A stretch of DNA of 64,000 bases from Tribonema minus (lineage: Eukaryota > Sar > Xanthophyceae > Tribonematales > Tribonemataceae), in assembly GCA_017506865.1 (NCBI GenBank), contig JAFCMP010000323.1:248001-312000 (forward strand), in the 5' to 3' direction. The notes under the pieces are model-generated. The model was not told the DNA's origin. It saw only the letters and a program-made list of their open reading frames with translations, and did no database searches. Position numbers and translations under genes: made by a program. Every line of letters starts with the position of its first letter. Position 1 is the stretch's first letter. Positions 35,001 through 48,100 of this stretch are shown here, piece by piece.

Positions 35001-38000
35001 GTCGGGGCGCGCGCTGTGCGCGTCGGGGTCAGAGACGGCCGCTGCCGCCGCCGCCGCTGCCGCCGCCGCCGCTGCCGCCGCCGGCGCAGGCGACGCTGGC
35101 CGCGGCGGCAGCGGCGGCGGCGTGCGCGGCGACACTGTTGGCGAGGGCAGCGCGTCAAACGCGTAGTGCGCTAGATCGTCCTCTATCTCCAGGCTCTCGG
35201 CGACGCTCGCTGCTGCTGCTGCTGCATCTGCGGTCATGCCGCCGCCGCCGCCGCTGCCGCCGCTGGCGGCGGCGCGAGCGGGCGTCAGACTTGGCAGCGT
35301 TGCCGCGTTATCGCGGCCGCTGCCGGAGCCGGTGCTGCGCAGCGAACGTGAAGTGGCACACGGAAAGACGAGTGAGCCGATGTCCACGTGGCACACCTGG
35401 AGAGAGTCCGGTGCTCCTTGCCCACAAGAGTGCAGCGACTGCACAGTCAACGTGACTCTGTTCGTAGCCGCCATTGGCCATGAAGAGCGCTGTGCTGCGG
35501 CGCCAGCTGCCGCAGCGCAGCGCATCCCAGCAGGGCTAAATATGTTTATCTACCGCCATCAGGCGCCGCATGCACATCCGCTTGAAAGCGTTGCACACAT
35601 ATACTTGCAAGCGAACCCTCACCCCAGCTTGTCTTTATTGTTTTACCGCGGGTTTGAGTTGTTTGAGGTGTTTCTGGCGGTAGTATTTGCAAGTGGCTTA
35701 GTTCAAGGTTTGCTTGAATTTGAGGCTTACAGTCTTGTGTTTGACTTTCTATCTTCTACTTCTACGTAAATACCTTTATTGTGACACCAGACCATGGCTA
35801 AGTCTTTCGCGCGCGAACCTGCCGCCGCTTGCTGTGGCTGCGTTCAAGACCTTTGCACACACATATTGTATATATGCAAGCGAACCCCAACCCTAGTTGC
35901 GGCGCACCTGTCGCCGCTCATCAGCCCCTTGCTGTGGCTGCGGTCCAGCTCCAGCGCCGCGGACGCCGGCGTAATGTCCCCCTCCTCCCCCTCCGCAAAA
36001 CCCTCAGCAGCGTCATCTTCAACATCGTCCTCCTCAAACAGCGACCGCCACGTGAGCTCGTCCGGCGCCGCGCTGCTGCCGTCGCTCGCCAGCGTCAGGC
36101 TCTTGCGCTTCGTCGCCACCATCTTGCTCACATCCTTAATGAGCACCTCCAGCTCCGGCATGCCCATGGAGTCCACGGCGGGGCTGGCGGCGCCGCTGCC
36201 GCCGCCGCTGCCGCCGCCGCCGCCGTGCGACGGCGATGACGGCGCGGAGCGCGGCGACGGCGCCGCCGTGACGTCGGCGGATGAGGCGGGCGTGGTCGCT
36301 GCCGCCGCTGCTGCTGCCGCCGCCGCCGCTGTTGTGAGTAGGTGGGGGCGAGGTTCGACGTCTAGTGAGAAGGAGGTGGTGAGAGCGTGTGATGTTGAAG
36401 CGGCAGAAGTGCGTGCTGTGTTGTGGAGGACAACAGCTGCTGCCGCTGCAGAGGTGAGCACGTCGCTTGTTGAGTTTGAGATGTGCCACGCCGCCGTAGA
36501 GAGCCATGTTAGCCGGCCAGAGCACGCAATGATGACCTGCGCATGACATCGGTGTGACTGTTGCTGCTGCCGGTGCTGCTGCCGCCGCCTCTGCCGCTGC
36601 TGCCCTGCCGCTGCTGCCGACTCAGACAGCATGGACGCCTTCGGCCGAACGGCCTGCCCCCCGAAACAAAACTTGAGATGTGGCACCAACAGAGCAAGGC
36701 ACAGCAAGACAAGCAACCCCGCAGCTGGCACCAGCGCTCAGCAAGAAAAAGCAGGCGGCATCGCTGCGCGGCCTGCGCAAACGCAGCCCCATACGCAGCA
36801 GCAGCACCAGTGCATATACGCCTGTCATTGCCTCGGGCACAAGTTGAGATGCTGCTGAAAAGGACACACACATACCCACACGCACACACACACACTGAGA
36901 GCAAGGCGCAGGCACGGCGCCCGCCAGCGCGGTCGCTGCACGCGCGCGCCACGCGAGCCTGAGTGAAACAGGAGGCTGCGGCAGCGCTCTCACCCGCGCG
37001 CGCGCCGCCGCCGCTGTCGCGCACCACCACGTCGTACACGTCGTCGAAGCGGTGGTTGCGTGCGAGGCGGCTGCGCGCGCGCTCCGCGCCCTCCGTCAGG
37101 TCCAGGCGCCAGCGCGGTGGCGCGGCGGCGGCACGCAGCGCGGCGGCGTCGAGGCACAGCGCGGCGGCGCCGTCCGCGGGGGCGCGCGCCGCGCTGAGCT
37201 GCTGCGCCGCGGCGCGCCGCCACTGCGCCGCGGCGAAGGCGAGGTCCTCCGCGCCCTGCCACACCCAGCGCTTGTGGCTGACCTGCGGGTGGCGGGTGGC
37301 GGCAGGAGCATGAGGCGTATGAGCACCAACTTCAGCTTCAGGCAACTTCACCTTCGGTTGACACACACTGGTGACCCTTGCGCGAATTACGCCAGTGTCC
37401 CCAAGGGGCCGCTCCAGCGCGGCGCGCATGCAGCAGCTGGACTCACGCGCGGCCGTTCGATTGCGGGGGAGGTGTCAACATCATGCTGCTCATGAGCTTC
37501 AAGTTGAAGACCGTCAGCCGCTGCAGTCGCTGCAACGAGGGGCGCTCCTCACACCCAATCCCGACGCTCTGGCATGACCTGCCCCGAGCACTGCAATAAA
37601 AGCCACTGGTGCAGAGCCATCAGCCACTCACCGCAACGCGCTTGTAGGTTGAAGTTATGAGGCCGGCCCTCTCCACCGCCCCCGCTAGCCCCCCCCTGCC
37701 TCCACCGGCACTCTGCCACCGCCGCCCTGGCTGCTGCTGCGGGGTCGTCACTCGCGCCGCCGCTGCGCCCTGTGCTGCCACTGCTGCCGCCGCAGCTGCA
37801 GCAGCAGCATCGCCTGTGCAAAGAACACATGCGTACAAGAGGCTGGTCAGGCAGGACGAAATATCCCGCTCTGACTGTCTGCTGCTCGAAGTGCTCTGGT
37901 GAAGCTCCTCTTCTTGAAAGTAAGTTTTCTCGCAGAAGCGCTTGGCGACTTCACACGGCATGGTCACCTGCGGCACTCTTGCCAAACTGCCCCGCCTCGC

Positions 38001-41000
38001 ATCTTGCGAAACCACAAAAAAAAATCAAAACAAGCCATTCAAGCCTACATATTCCAATACACTGCGCACTGTTGCGCACCTGACCAGAACGCCGCCGACC
38101 CGCTCAGCTTCCGCGGCAGCGGCGCGTCGCCCGCCGCCGCCGCCCGCCGCCGCCCCGCACCCGTCGGCAGCAGCACGGCTGAACGCTCCGCAACGGCACG
38201 AAACACGCGGCGCGCCATGTCGTCCTCGCCCGTCGCCGCGCTGCGCAGCCACGCGAAGAAGGCGTCCTGCTGCAGCACTGCTGCGGCACCTGCGCTGTCA
38301 CCGCCGCCACCGCCGTCACCGCCGCCACTGCCGTCGCCGCTGCTGCCGGCCGGGATGAGCGCGGCGAAGCGCAACGCCATGTCCTCGCCCATGAGGTCCG
38401 TCACAAACTGCCGCCGGTCGCGCACGATGCCGCCGATGAGCGCCGCCGCCGGCGCGCGCACCGCCGCGTCATCGCTCAGCAGCAGCACCGGCGCCTCCGC
38501 CATCACGCCCGACACCAGCACAATGTCGCTGATGCCGATGAGCTTGTCCACGAACGACGTGCGCAGCACCGCCGCGCCCATGTCCGTGGCGTCGCTGCCA
38601 CCGCCGCCGCTGCCGCTGCCGCCGGCGTCCGCAGCCACGCCCTCCGCCATCAGTGCCGTCGTCAGCTGGCCCTGGATGTCAAAGTTGAAGTTGCTGCTGC
38701 GGCGCCGCCCCACGCCGAGCGCCACCGCGAGGCCCTCCGCGTCGCCCGCCGCGCCGCCGCCGCCGCTGCCCGCCTCCGAGATGCGCCGCATGCCGCGCGG
38801 CAGCCGCAGTGACGCCGAGAGCTCCGCGAGCGCGCCGCCGCTGTTGGCCGCGTCCGGGTCCGAGCTCAGCTTGAAGAGCGCCGCGGATAGCGACGCCTTG
38901 CGCAGTCCCACGGCGTGCGCCAGCGGCGTCGGCGGCAGCGGGCCGGGCCTGCTGCCGCCGGGGCTCGGCGCCGCCGCCGTGACGTTGAGCGTCCCGAAGG
39001 GCGTGTCCTCCGTGAGCAGGCGCAGGTTGGCGTCGTCGCTCAGCAGCCGCAGCAGCGCCGCCGCCTCCTCCAGCGTGCCCGGCGTGGCGGCGGCGGCGGC
39101 GGCGGGAGGGGCCGGCAGCGCCCCCGCGTCGGCGAGGGCGGCGGCCGCGGCAGCAGCGACGGACGGCGGCGGCAGCGCGGCGGCCACCAGCGCGGCCGCG
39201 CGCCGCAGGGCGACCGCCGCCGCCACGGCGCACGCGCACGCGGCCTCGCACTGCAGCGCCGCCTGCGCGTCGCAGCCGAGCAGCAGCTGCAGGCGGCGCT
39301 GCGCGGTGGGCGCGCCGAGGCGCTTGAGCATGCCCAGCAGCAGGTCGAGCGCTGCCGTCGCGGCGGCGATGCCCGGCAGCAGGTCGTCCATGACCGCTTC
39401 CGCCACGGCCGCGGCGGAGCCGCCAAGCCCCGCCGCCACGCGCACGTCGCCGCCGGCGGCGCACGCGACCGTCAGCCCCTCGTCCACGTGCTGCAGCAGG
39501 CGTTGCGCGACAGCAGCAAACGTAGGCACATTCGCTGCTGCCCTTGCTGGCACGAGGGCGTCGCCGGCGTCGGCACAGTACGGCGCAATGTGCGTCGACG
39601 CCGCAGAGAAGAGCTTATAGAGCAGCGTGAAGGACTCCACGCGCGGCGGCGGCGCGGAGCTCACGCTAATGCTAAGCCCCGGCAGCTCAGAGGCGGCGCC
39701 GGCGCCGGCGGCATCGCCGCCAGCGGCCACGTCGCACGCCACGTCCGCCAGCAGCTCCAGCAGCGACTGCCGCAGAGCAGAGCAGTGCTCCGCAGCGGCG
39801 CTGCCGCCGCCCGGCGCCGCCGCCGCCGCCGCCGCCTCCCAGTGCATCGCCTCGCCCGCGCAGCACGCGAGCGCGGCGATGGCCTCCGTGTCGCGGAACA
39901 GCTTGCGGAACGCAGCGCGCCCGCTGCCGCCGCTGTCGCCGTACGCTCCCCTGAGCACCGCCACTATGGTGTTGTTGACGGTGGCGGCGCGCTCCTCGTC
40001 GCCGGCGCCGCCGTGCACCGCCGCGCCCGCGACAATCGCGGCGTTGCGCGACACGCACGGCAGCAGCACGCCGACGGCGCAGGCGGAGGCGTACCTGTCG
40101 AGCGCCGCCGCGTGCGCGCGCAGCAGCGGCGGCGGCGCCATGCGCGCGTCCGGCGCCGTAAGCGCTGCCACGAGAGCGGCTATGGCTTCCGTGCCGTCGA
40201 GCCGCGGCGGCAGGCGCTGCACGGGCGTGCGCGTCGCGAGCGCCAGCGCGCACGCGACGACGGGCAGCGATGCGCTGTGCCGCGGCAGCGTCGCGGCGAA
40301 CGCGCCGGCGCCGTCGTAGCGGCGCGCGAACGTCGCCGCGTACTCCGGCGACGCCTGGATGAGCAGCGTCAGCAGGCGCGCCGCCGCCGCGACGCCGGCC
40401 TCCTCGCCCGCGTCGTCGAGCACCGACACGAGCGACACGCCCTGGAACGAGCCGACGCAGTCCAGCGTCATGCGCGCAAAGCTGTAGGGGGGCGCGGGGG
40501 CGCCGCCGCCCCCCTCGCCGTCCCCCAGCGCGAACGCCCCCTCGCCCCACCCCCCGCGCCCCGCGTGCAGCGCGTCCAGCAGAGCGCGCAGCAGGTACAG
40601 CCGCACCAGCGCCTGGCCCGACACGACGGCGTTGCCCGCGGACGCCGCGCCCGGCAGCGCGCGCGCCGCAGCGCCGCCTCCGCGGCGGCGGCGCGGGGGT
40701 CGGGCGACGGGCCGGGCGCGCGGGCGCGCGGCGCGCGCGCGCGGGCCGCCGTCCGCCAGCGTGCTCAGGCACGCGCCGCAGACGCTGCGGAAGGAGCGCG
40801 GCAGCACATGCTGCGCGAGCAGGCGCTGCATGAGCAGCGCGCACGCCGCCAGCAGCGGGTCGCGCGCGTCGATGCCCGCCGCCGCCGCCGCCGCCACGGG
40901 GTGCAGCGCCGCCGCAGGGCTCTCGTCCGCCGCCGCTGCTGCCGGCGCCGCCGCCGTGGACGCGGGGCCACTCATCTCGAGCATCAGGTGCAGGATCCAC

Positions 41001-44000
41001 TTGAGCAGGCCGATGTCCAGCAGGAGGCGCGCGTTGAAGCGGCAGTGCTCGGCTGCGTTCTGCGGCGCGACGAGCCGCGCCGTGAGCGCGACCGCCTCGC
41101 GCAGCGCGCCGCGCGACGCCGCGCCGAGCCCCCACACCTGGTGGTTCAACACGAGGTTCCGCAGCGCCGACGCGTCCGTCAGCAGCAGGAACTGCGCCTC
41201 GTCGCGCTCCATGCCGCCGCCGCCGCCGCTGCTGCCGCCGCTGTCGGCCCGCATGCGCCCCGCCGCGGCGCGCGACTGCGGTAGCGCCAGCGTTCGCTCC
41301 CACGCGCCGCCGACGCTGCTTGCGCCATCGTAGACGCCTGGCGGCGGCGGCGGCGCGGACACGGCCATCGCGAAGCACGCGCAGACGACGGCAGAGCCTA
41401 GTGGCCGCGCGTGCGTGCGCCGCCACTCCCGCAGCAGGTGTGCGATCGCCAGATAGCCGCCGCCGCACTGCATGTAGCGCAGCGCCGCGGCGCCGCCGCC
41501 GCGCGTGACGGCGTCCAGCAGCCTGAGCACTGCTGCCAGCGCGGCGTCGTCGGGCGCGCGCAGCAGCAGCGGCAGCAGCAGCCTGGCGCCACCAACGCCC
41601 TCAAGGGCGTGCGGCAGACCCGCCGGCGTCACCAACGCTGCCGGCGAGCCGTACACGCCGCCCACTAGCAGCTCTGCGCTGCCGCCACCACCGCCGCTGC
41701 TGCTGCTGCCGGCAGCGTTGTAAGCGCTCGTGCTCACCAGCCACGCCGCCACCAGGTCCTCCGCAGCGGCGCGCCGCCGCGCCGCCTCTGACATGCGCAC
41801 CACCGCCGCGTCGTGCGCGTCCGCCGCTGCCGCTGCAGCCCCCGCGCCGTGCTTCGGCGTCGGCGCCAGCGGCGCCGCAGCGGGCCGCGCATCATCAGCG
41901 CCGCCGCCGCTGCTGCCGCCGCCCACTGCGTGCCGCGCGCTGAAGGCGAACGTCACCTGGTCCGCGTCGAGCAGCGCAAAGAGGCGCTCCGTGGCGCGCG
42001 CGCGCTCGAGCTGGCGCCGCTGCTGCGAGCGCTCCGTCACGTTCAGGTGCGGCACGATGGTCTCGCAGCCGCAGCGCTTCAGCGCCTCGAGTACGCTCGC
42101 GGCGCCGCCGCCGCCGCCGCCGCCGGAGCTCAGCGCGCCGAACCCCGCTGCGCCGCCGAGCGCCTGCACGCGGCGCAGCGCCATGGTCGCCACCGTGGAG
42201 AAGGCAGTGCTCAGCGGCTGCTCGCCGCTGTACGTGCCCGTGTACTCCGGGCCGACCTGAGAGCGCGCAGAGTTGAAGTTGGGGTTGAGGTTTGGGGGAG
42301 AGGCAGCGCGGACTGGTTCAGAATCGGGGCTATTGTAACTTAACCCTTACCCTGGCCGAACCCTTGTTCTAATCTAACCCTGAGACAGCAGCGGGCCTAC
42401 TGGCAGTGGCGGATGTTGAACGGAGGATGCGGATGCTTTCGGCATGGGGTGTTGGCGTGACGCTGCTGGTGAGTGTACTGGTGTGTACCGTTAGCGGATT
42501 CCAATGGGCATGCATGCATGCGCTGTGGTGCGACTGGCCGCAGTTCTCGCTCCCTCAAGCGAGCTGGCATCATCGCCATACGCGCCACGTTGCAGCAGCT
42601 GGGCCGCGGCACTTTGTTTGAGGGCTCAAAGCTCATGTGAGACCAAGCCCACAACCATGGCGGCAGGCTCCTTGCCGGCACCACCAGACCCCACTGCTAA
42701 GTAAATGTTGCACTGACTGCACCACACTGCTCTCGAACCCGAACCCTAACCCTAACCCTACGCCCCACCTGAAACATGGCAGCGACCGCCTTCTCGTTAA
42801 TCGCGTCCGCTACCATGATGCACGGACCCATGTGAAACGGCGGCATCGCCGTGCCGCCGAGGCCCGCCTCCAAGAACGTGTGCGGCGGCGGCGCCCCCAT
42901 GTAGGCGTACGGGCCCCTGGCGCCGCCGCCACTGCCGCCGCCGCCGCCGCCGCTGCCGCCGGCCGCCTCGAACGCGATGGCATCCAGTTTCACGGCGCCT
43001 ACGGGGGCGCCGTCGAGGTATACCATGACGCGGTCGCGCGCGCTCATCAGGCGCGCCTTGGGCCGCGCGTGCACGAGGGCGACGTGGTGCCACGCGCGCG
43101 CGCCCGCCGCCGCGAGCGCCGGCGCCGGCGCGAGCTGCACCTCGCTGCCCGGCGCGGCGCTTGTGCGCACGCACAGCGCCGCCGCGCGCACGTCCACGTA
43201 CAGCGACACGAACGCGCGCCCGTCGCCCGAGCTGAGCGTCACCAGCCACAGCAGCCGCCGCCCGCGCGCGTGCCCCGCAAAGGGGACGATCGTCGGTGGC
43301 GCCGCGCCGCGCAGGCCCGCGCCGCTGCCGCCGTCGCCGCCGCCGTCAATGGCCAGCGAGCCGGAAGCGCTCGTGGAGAGGCCCGTGCGCTCGCGCGCGA
43401 GCCCGGTGGGCGCGCGCGCGCGCGGCCAAAGTCGGAGGCAGCGGCGGCGGCGGCGCCCCCCCCCCCCCTGCTCATGGGCGACGCCGCAGCGGTGGACGTT
43501 GCGGCGGAAGTCGTCGGCGTGTCCGGCATGGTCGTGGCGGTCGCCTCGTCGTCGACAGCGGAGCCGCTGTCGCTGAAGGCGACGGAGCCGCGCCGCGGAA
43601 CGCCGCGTTCCCACGCCTCCCCGCCCTCCGCGCCGCCGCCACCGCCGCCGCCGCCGCGGCCGCTGCTGCCGTCGCACCACGCGCGCATCGGCTGCAGCAC
43701 CTCGGGGTCCAACGCGCCCGGCTCCAGGTCCTCCTCCGCCGGCGGCGCAAACCTGAACCAGCAGGCAAAGCTGTAGCCGTTGGGTCCCGGCCACGCGCCC
43801 GCGCTGCCCGCGCCGCCGCCGCCGCCGCCGCCTCCGGTCGCCGGTGCGGCACTGTCGCCGAGCCCAGGGACATGCACGTAGCGCATGGCGGCGCGCTCCG
43901 CCGCTTCTGCCATGGCTCTGTGCAGGCAGTCTGCAGCGGCGGCGGCGCGCGCGGCCTCGTCGTTGGCGGCGCGCGCGCTGCCGCCGCCGCCGCGCGTCAG

Positions 44001-45143
44001 GGCGCCCAGCGGGTTGCCGCTGCCGCTGCCGCTGCGCCCGTGCGTGGCGGCGCCGTGCAGCGACACCTGCGGAGCAGCGCCACGGCAACAGCGGCGTGTT
44101 GAGCGTGGAGGACGCATGCGTTGCGCAGGCCAGGCTTCACAACGTGTAGCACAGGGCAAGAGTCAGAGCGATGTAGAGCAAGCGGCGGCACAGCCATGAA
44201 CTGCGGGGCACAGACACAAGGTGTCGCTTGCATCATACACATCATTGGCGCAGTGTGAGAGCGCCTGTGAGCTGCGTACAGCGCTAGGGCCGCAGCCTCA
44301 TTCAACAAAGCACTGCTACTGGTCGGATGTTCACACATCTGCAGCGGTGCACTTCGGTTTCGGCAACAAGCACAACTATCACCTAGCCTTGCACATTCAG
44401 CCTCCTCCATGCACATAATCATCCTGCTCTTCTCGCACAGCAGTGACGACGATCAGCACTGCAGTATGGATTATAGTGCCATCATCAAGTGGCCATCTCA
44501 ACGCTTTTCACTTTCCCGCTGGTCAGCTTTTTGCACTTTTTTCCGACGTGCGCAGGCTTGCCTCAACGTTGTAAACACGTGTAACCCCCACCTCTGCACT
44601 ATGCACGTTCGTCAGTAAATCTTCAGCTTCACCTCAACATTGCAAACACGTGTGAACCCCACCTCTGCACGTGCATCTTCAACTTCAAGTACAACTTCAA
44701 CATCACATATTCCTACCTGCGCGCTCTGGACCGCTTGACACATCACCGCGAGGCCTGCCATGCCGTCGCCGCCGAGCCTGACAAATGGCGTTGAATCCGC
44801 GCCCTGCACGGCGAGCGCTGTAAGTATGTTGAGCCGAGCCCACGCGGCCTCCGCTGCTGCCGCTGCCTCAGCGCTCGGCGCGCAGGCGTCCTGCGCAGCG
44901 GTGTGAGCCGCAATGGTGCCGTTAGCTCTCATATTGTGCCAATATGCGAGTCAGGTGGGAGCTCTTAGTTAACGCGCAACGGTCAGCACTTGAGGTTTGG
45001 TGCAGGAGCGTCACACTCTACTGTAGGGTGCCGGGTTGGATCGCATGTACGCGCACTTCAGCAAGTTGATGTGGCACAGCGCAAGATGAGATCGTCGCAC
45101 GTGGTTGAACAGTGTTACCAGCTGTGTTTGTGTTTGCGCAGGG

Positions 45144-45185
<42 letters not shown>

Positions 45186-48100
45186 TTGTGACATGCAGCT
45201 GAGAATACTTGGGCACTGCGCTTATGAGGCAGCCCTAAATGCACAGTACGTAAAATTGCGAATGCTTGCCGGATGCATTTCACTACATAACGTGCATACC
45301 TACTACGAAGGCGTACTTCGAAGTACGACGAAACAGTCAGTATGCGGACTACACTCGTTCAGCAGCGCGTCACACGCACGCGCGCCCTGACACTATCAGC
45401 AGCTCTCAAGTGTGGCAAGTCACCTGCAGCAGCAGCGGGAGCGTCACCGCGCGCACCAGCGGCGCGACGTCGAGCGGCGCCACCCGGTGCCCCGCCACCG
45501 CCACCAGCAGCTCCACCAGCTTGCCCTGCAGCGCCGCCGACAGCGCCCCCTCCGCCGCGCTTCCGTCTCCCCCCCAGCTTCTCGCCAGAGCGCCATAGAG
45601 CGCGGGGTCGGCAAACGGCCAGAGCGATTCCGCAGGCGGCGCTAGCTGCCTCGAGCCTCCATCGCTGCCGCCGTTGTTCGCGGCGTCGGCAGCGGCGGCG
45701 GCGGCGCCGGGCTTGCGGTGCTCTGCGAGGTGCGCACGGGCGAGCGCCGTCGCAACGGTGCGCGCCAGCGGCGTCGCGCACAGCGCCGCCAGCTCCGCGT
45801 AGCCGCCGGCGCGCACGCACGCGGCGAGCGCGTCGAGCGCCGCGCGCGCGAGCCGCTCGCTGAGCGCCGGCAGCAGCGCCAGCACGAGCCCCACGGCGTC
45901 CGCGTTGCGCACGGTGGCCTCCGCCGCGGACAGCGACGCGCGGCGCGCCGACGCCGGCGCCGCCTTTACGAACTCCGCATGCCGCTCCGTGACGAGGTGG
46001 AACAGGAGGTTCACGGCACCTGGCGCGTGCGCGGCGCTGCGCATCACGCCTGAGTTCAGCAGGCAGCAGCCGAGGCTGTTGTAGCCGATCTCGCACGCGA
46101 GGTAGGCGCGGTTCGCGGGGTGCCCCGCGAGAGCGCCGCCCCCGCCGCCCACTGCCGCCGCCAGCGCCGAGACCGCCGCCCACATGACCTCGAAACACTG
46201 CGCCTCCTCCGCCGCTGCGTCGCCGCCGTCGCCGCTGCTGCCGCTGCGCGCTGCCGCCGCTGCCGCATCAAACGCGCTATCGAGGCTCGAGAACGTCGCC
46301 AGGACTGCCTCGAAGCCGCACGCGGCGCGGAACAAGTCCTTTGTCACTGCGCCGCCGCCAATGAGCAACCCACGCAGCCCGCAGAGCGCTGCTGCCTGGC
46401 GCCACCGCTGCGCGCGCGCGGCGTCGCCCTGCACGAGCTCCAGCAGGAACCCCAGGTCGGCGGCGGTTTCGCCGGGCGCGGCGGCGGCGGCGCGCTCCAG
46501 GACGCTGAGCGCTGCTTCTACGGCGTCGGCGGCGTGGTGCGCGACAATGTCGTACAGCAGGTGGTGGACGCGCAGGGCGCGAAGCTGCTCGCACGCGCGC
46601 GCGTCGTGAGCCACAACCCACGCCATCACGCGGCACAGCAGCGCCATCATGCGCGTGACGAGCGCCGCAGCCGCCGCCGCCGCTGCTGGCGCCGCGGCTG
46701 TGCGCGGCGAGCGCGCCATCGTCGCCGCCGCCGCCGCCGCCACCGCCTCCGGCGATTGCGCCGCCGCCGCCGCGAGCGCGCGCCGCAGCAGCGGCTCCGC
46801 GACGCGCCCCAGCAGCCCCACGCTGCGGAACATGCCGGAGTACTTGGCGCGGTCAAACTCCAGCAGCTTCTCCAGCATGAGCCACACATGCTCCGCGTCG
46901 TCGATCAGCGCTTTGGCCAGCCGCGGCGCGTCCTCGGCGGCGGCGCGCGCGCGCTGCGGCGGGCGCAGCGGCGGCGTCGCCGGCGGCGACATCAGCGTGA
47001 GCGACTGCGGCGACGCACGCCGCGGCGGCGGTGAAGACGGCGGCGATGCCGGCGCTGATCTGTCCGCGGGCGATCGCAGCAGCGGCGACGTCGCTGGCGA
47101 CATGAATTGCTGAGCGGTGCTGCTGCCGCCGGGAGGGGCAAGCAGCGTCAGGGCCTCGGCGAGGCACGCGTTGAAGACCGTGGCAGCGCTCTGCAGCGCG
47201 CCGTGCGGGTGCACGTCCTTGAACATGACGCACACGACCTCCAGCGTCTTGAGGACGAGGCCCTTGAGCTCGGCGCTCTCAAAGTACGGCAGCGCGCACA
47301 GGTACAGGCTCAGCACGTGGTGCTGCGGCTCCAGCAGCGCGTAGCTGCTGGGGTGGTTCGTGTACAGGTGCAGGACGCCCTCCAGCACCTGCTGCCGGAA
47401 CGCGTCCGCCGTAAGCACGCTGCCGTCTACGGCCGCCTCCTCCCGCCGCCGCGCGCGCAGCCGCAGCACGCGCTGCGCGACGCTGCGCTGCGCCACCGCC
47501 GCCGTCACCGCCACCTCCGCGGCCGCCGCGCCGTCCTCCCCCGCCGCCGCCGCCGCCGCCGCCGCGTCCGCCGCCGCGGCGCTGCCGCCGTCGATGTCGC
47601 TCCAGTCGCCGCCGTGCACCAGGTGCGGCACGAAGGACGCCGTGGGCGCCGCCGCCGCAGCAGCGCTCAGCACGGGCGTGCTCGCCACGAGCGCGGCGCG
47701 GAAGATGCAGAACGCGCGAGCATTCGCGGCAGCGGCGCCGCCGTGCGGCACCGCCATCGCCCCCGGGTGCGCGCCGAGGTCTATTGACGTGACGAGCAGG
47801 CAGGCCTGGTCGAGCAGCGCCGCGCGCCGCGCCGCGTCGCCCGCGCGCAGCAGCATGTGCGCGACGACGGCATACCCGCCCGCCGCCTCAAAGTCGGCCA
47901 GCAGCGCCGGCGCCAGAGCGCTCGCACGCGTGACGGTGCACACCGTCGCCGCGAGCGCCGTCAGCCACGCGCCCGCGCGCTCCGCGTCCGCGCCGACCAG
48001 CTCCGGCAGCGGCGGCTCCGCTTCCTCCTCCTCGTCATCATCGGCGGCAGCGGCGGCGCCGTTGTTGGAGCCCCACGGCGCTAGCGGCGTGCCGGGGGTG

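Noticed and set aside
38915-41284. Long plus-strand open frame (789 codons) and other long frames opposite or overlapping the BEACH exons (for example 39687-41468 minus, 40632-41333 plus)
   Set aside because: They mirror the GC-rich BEACH exon 4 in other frames, are Arg/Ala-rich without domains, and lack splice context. High GC third positions create such shadow frames.
45141-45184. TTAGGG array read as a chromosome end
   Set aside because: It is short, interstitial and inside an intron, with coding exons on both sides.
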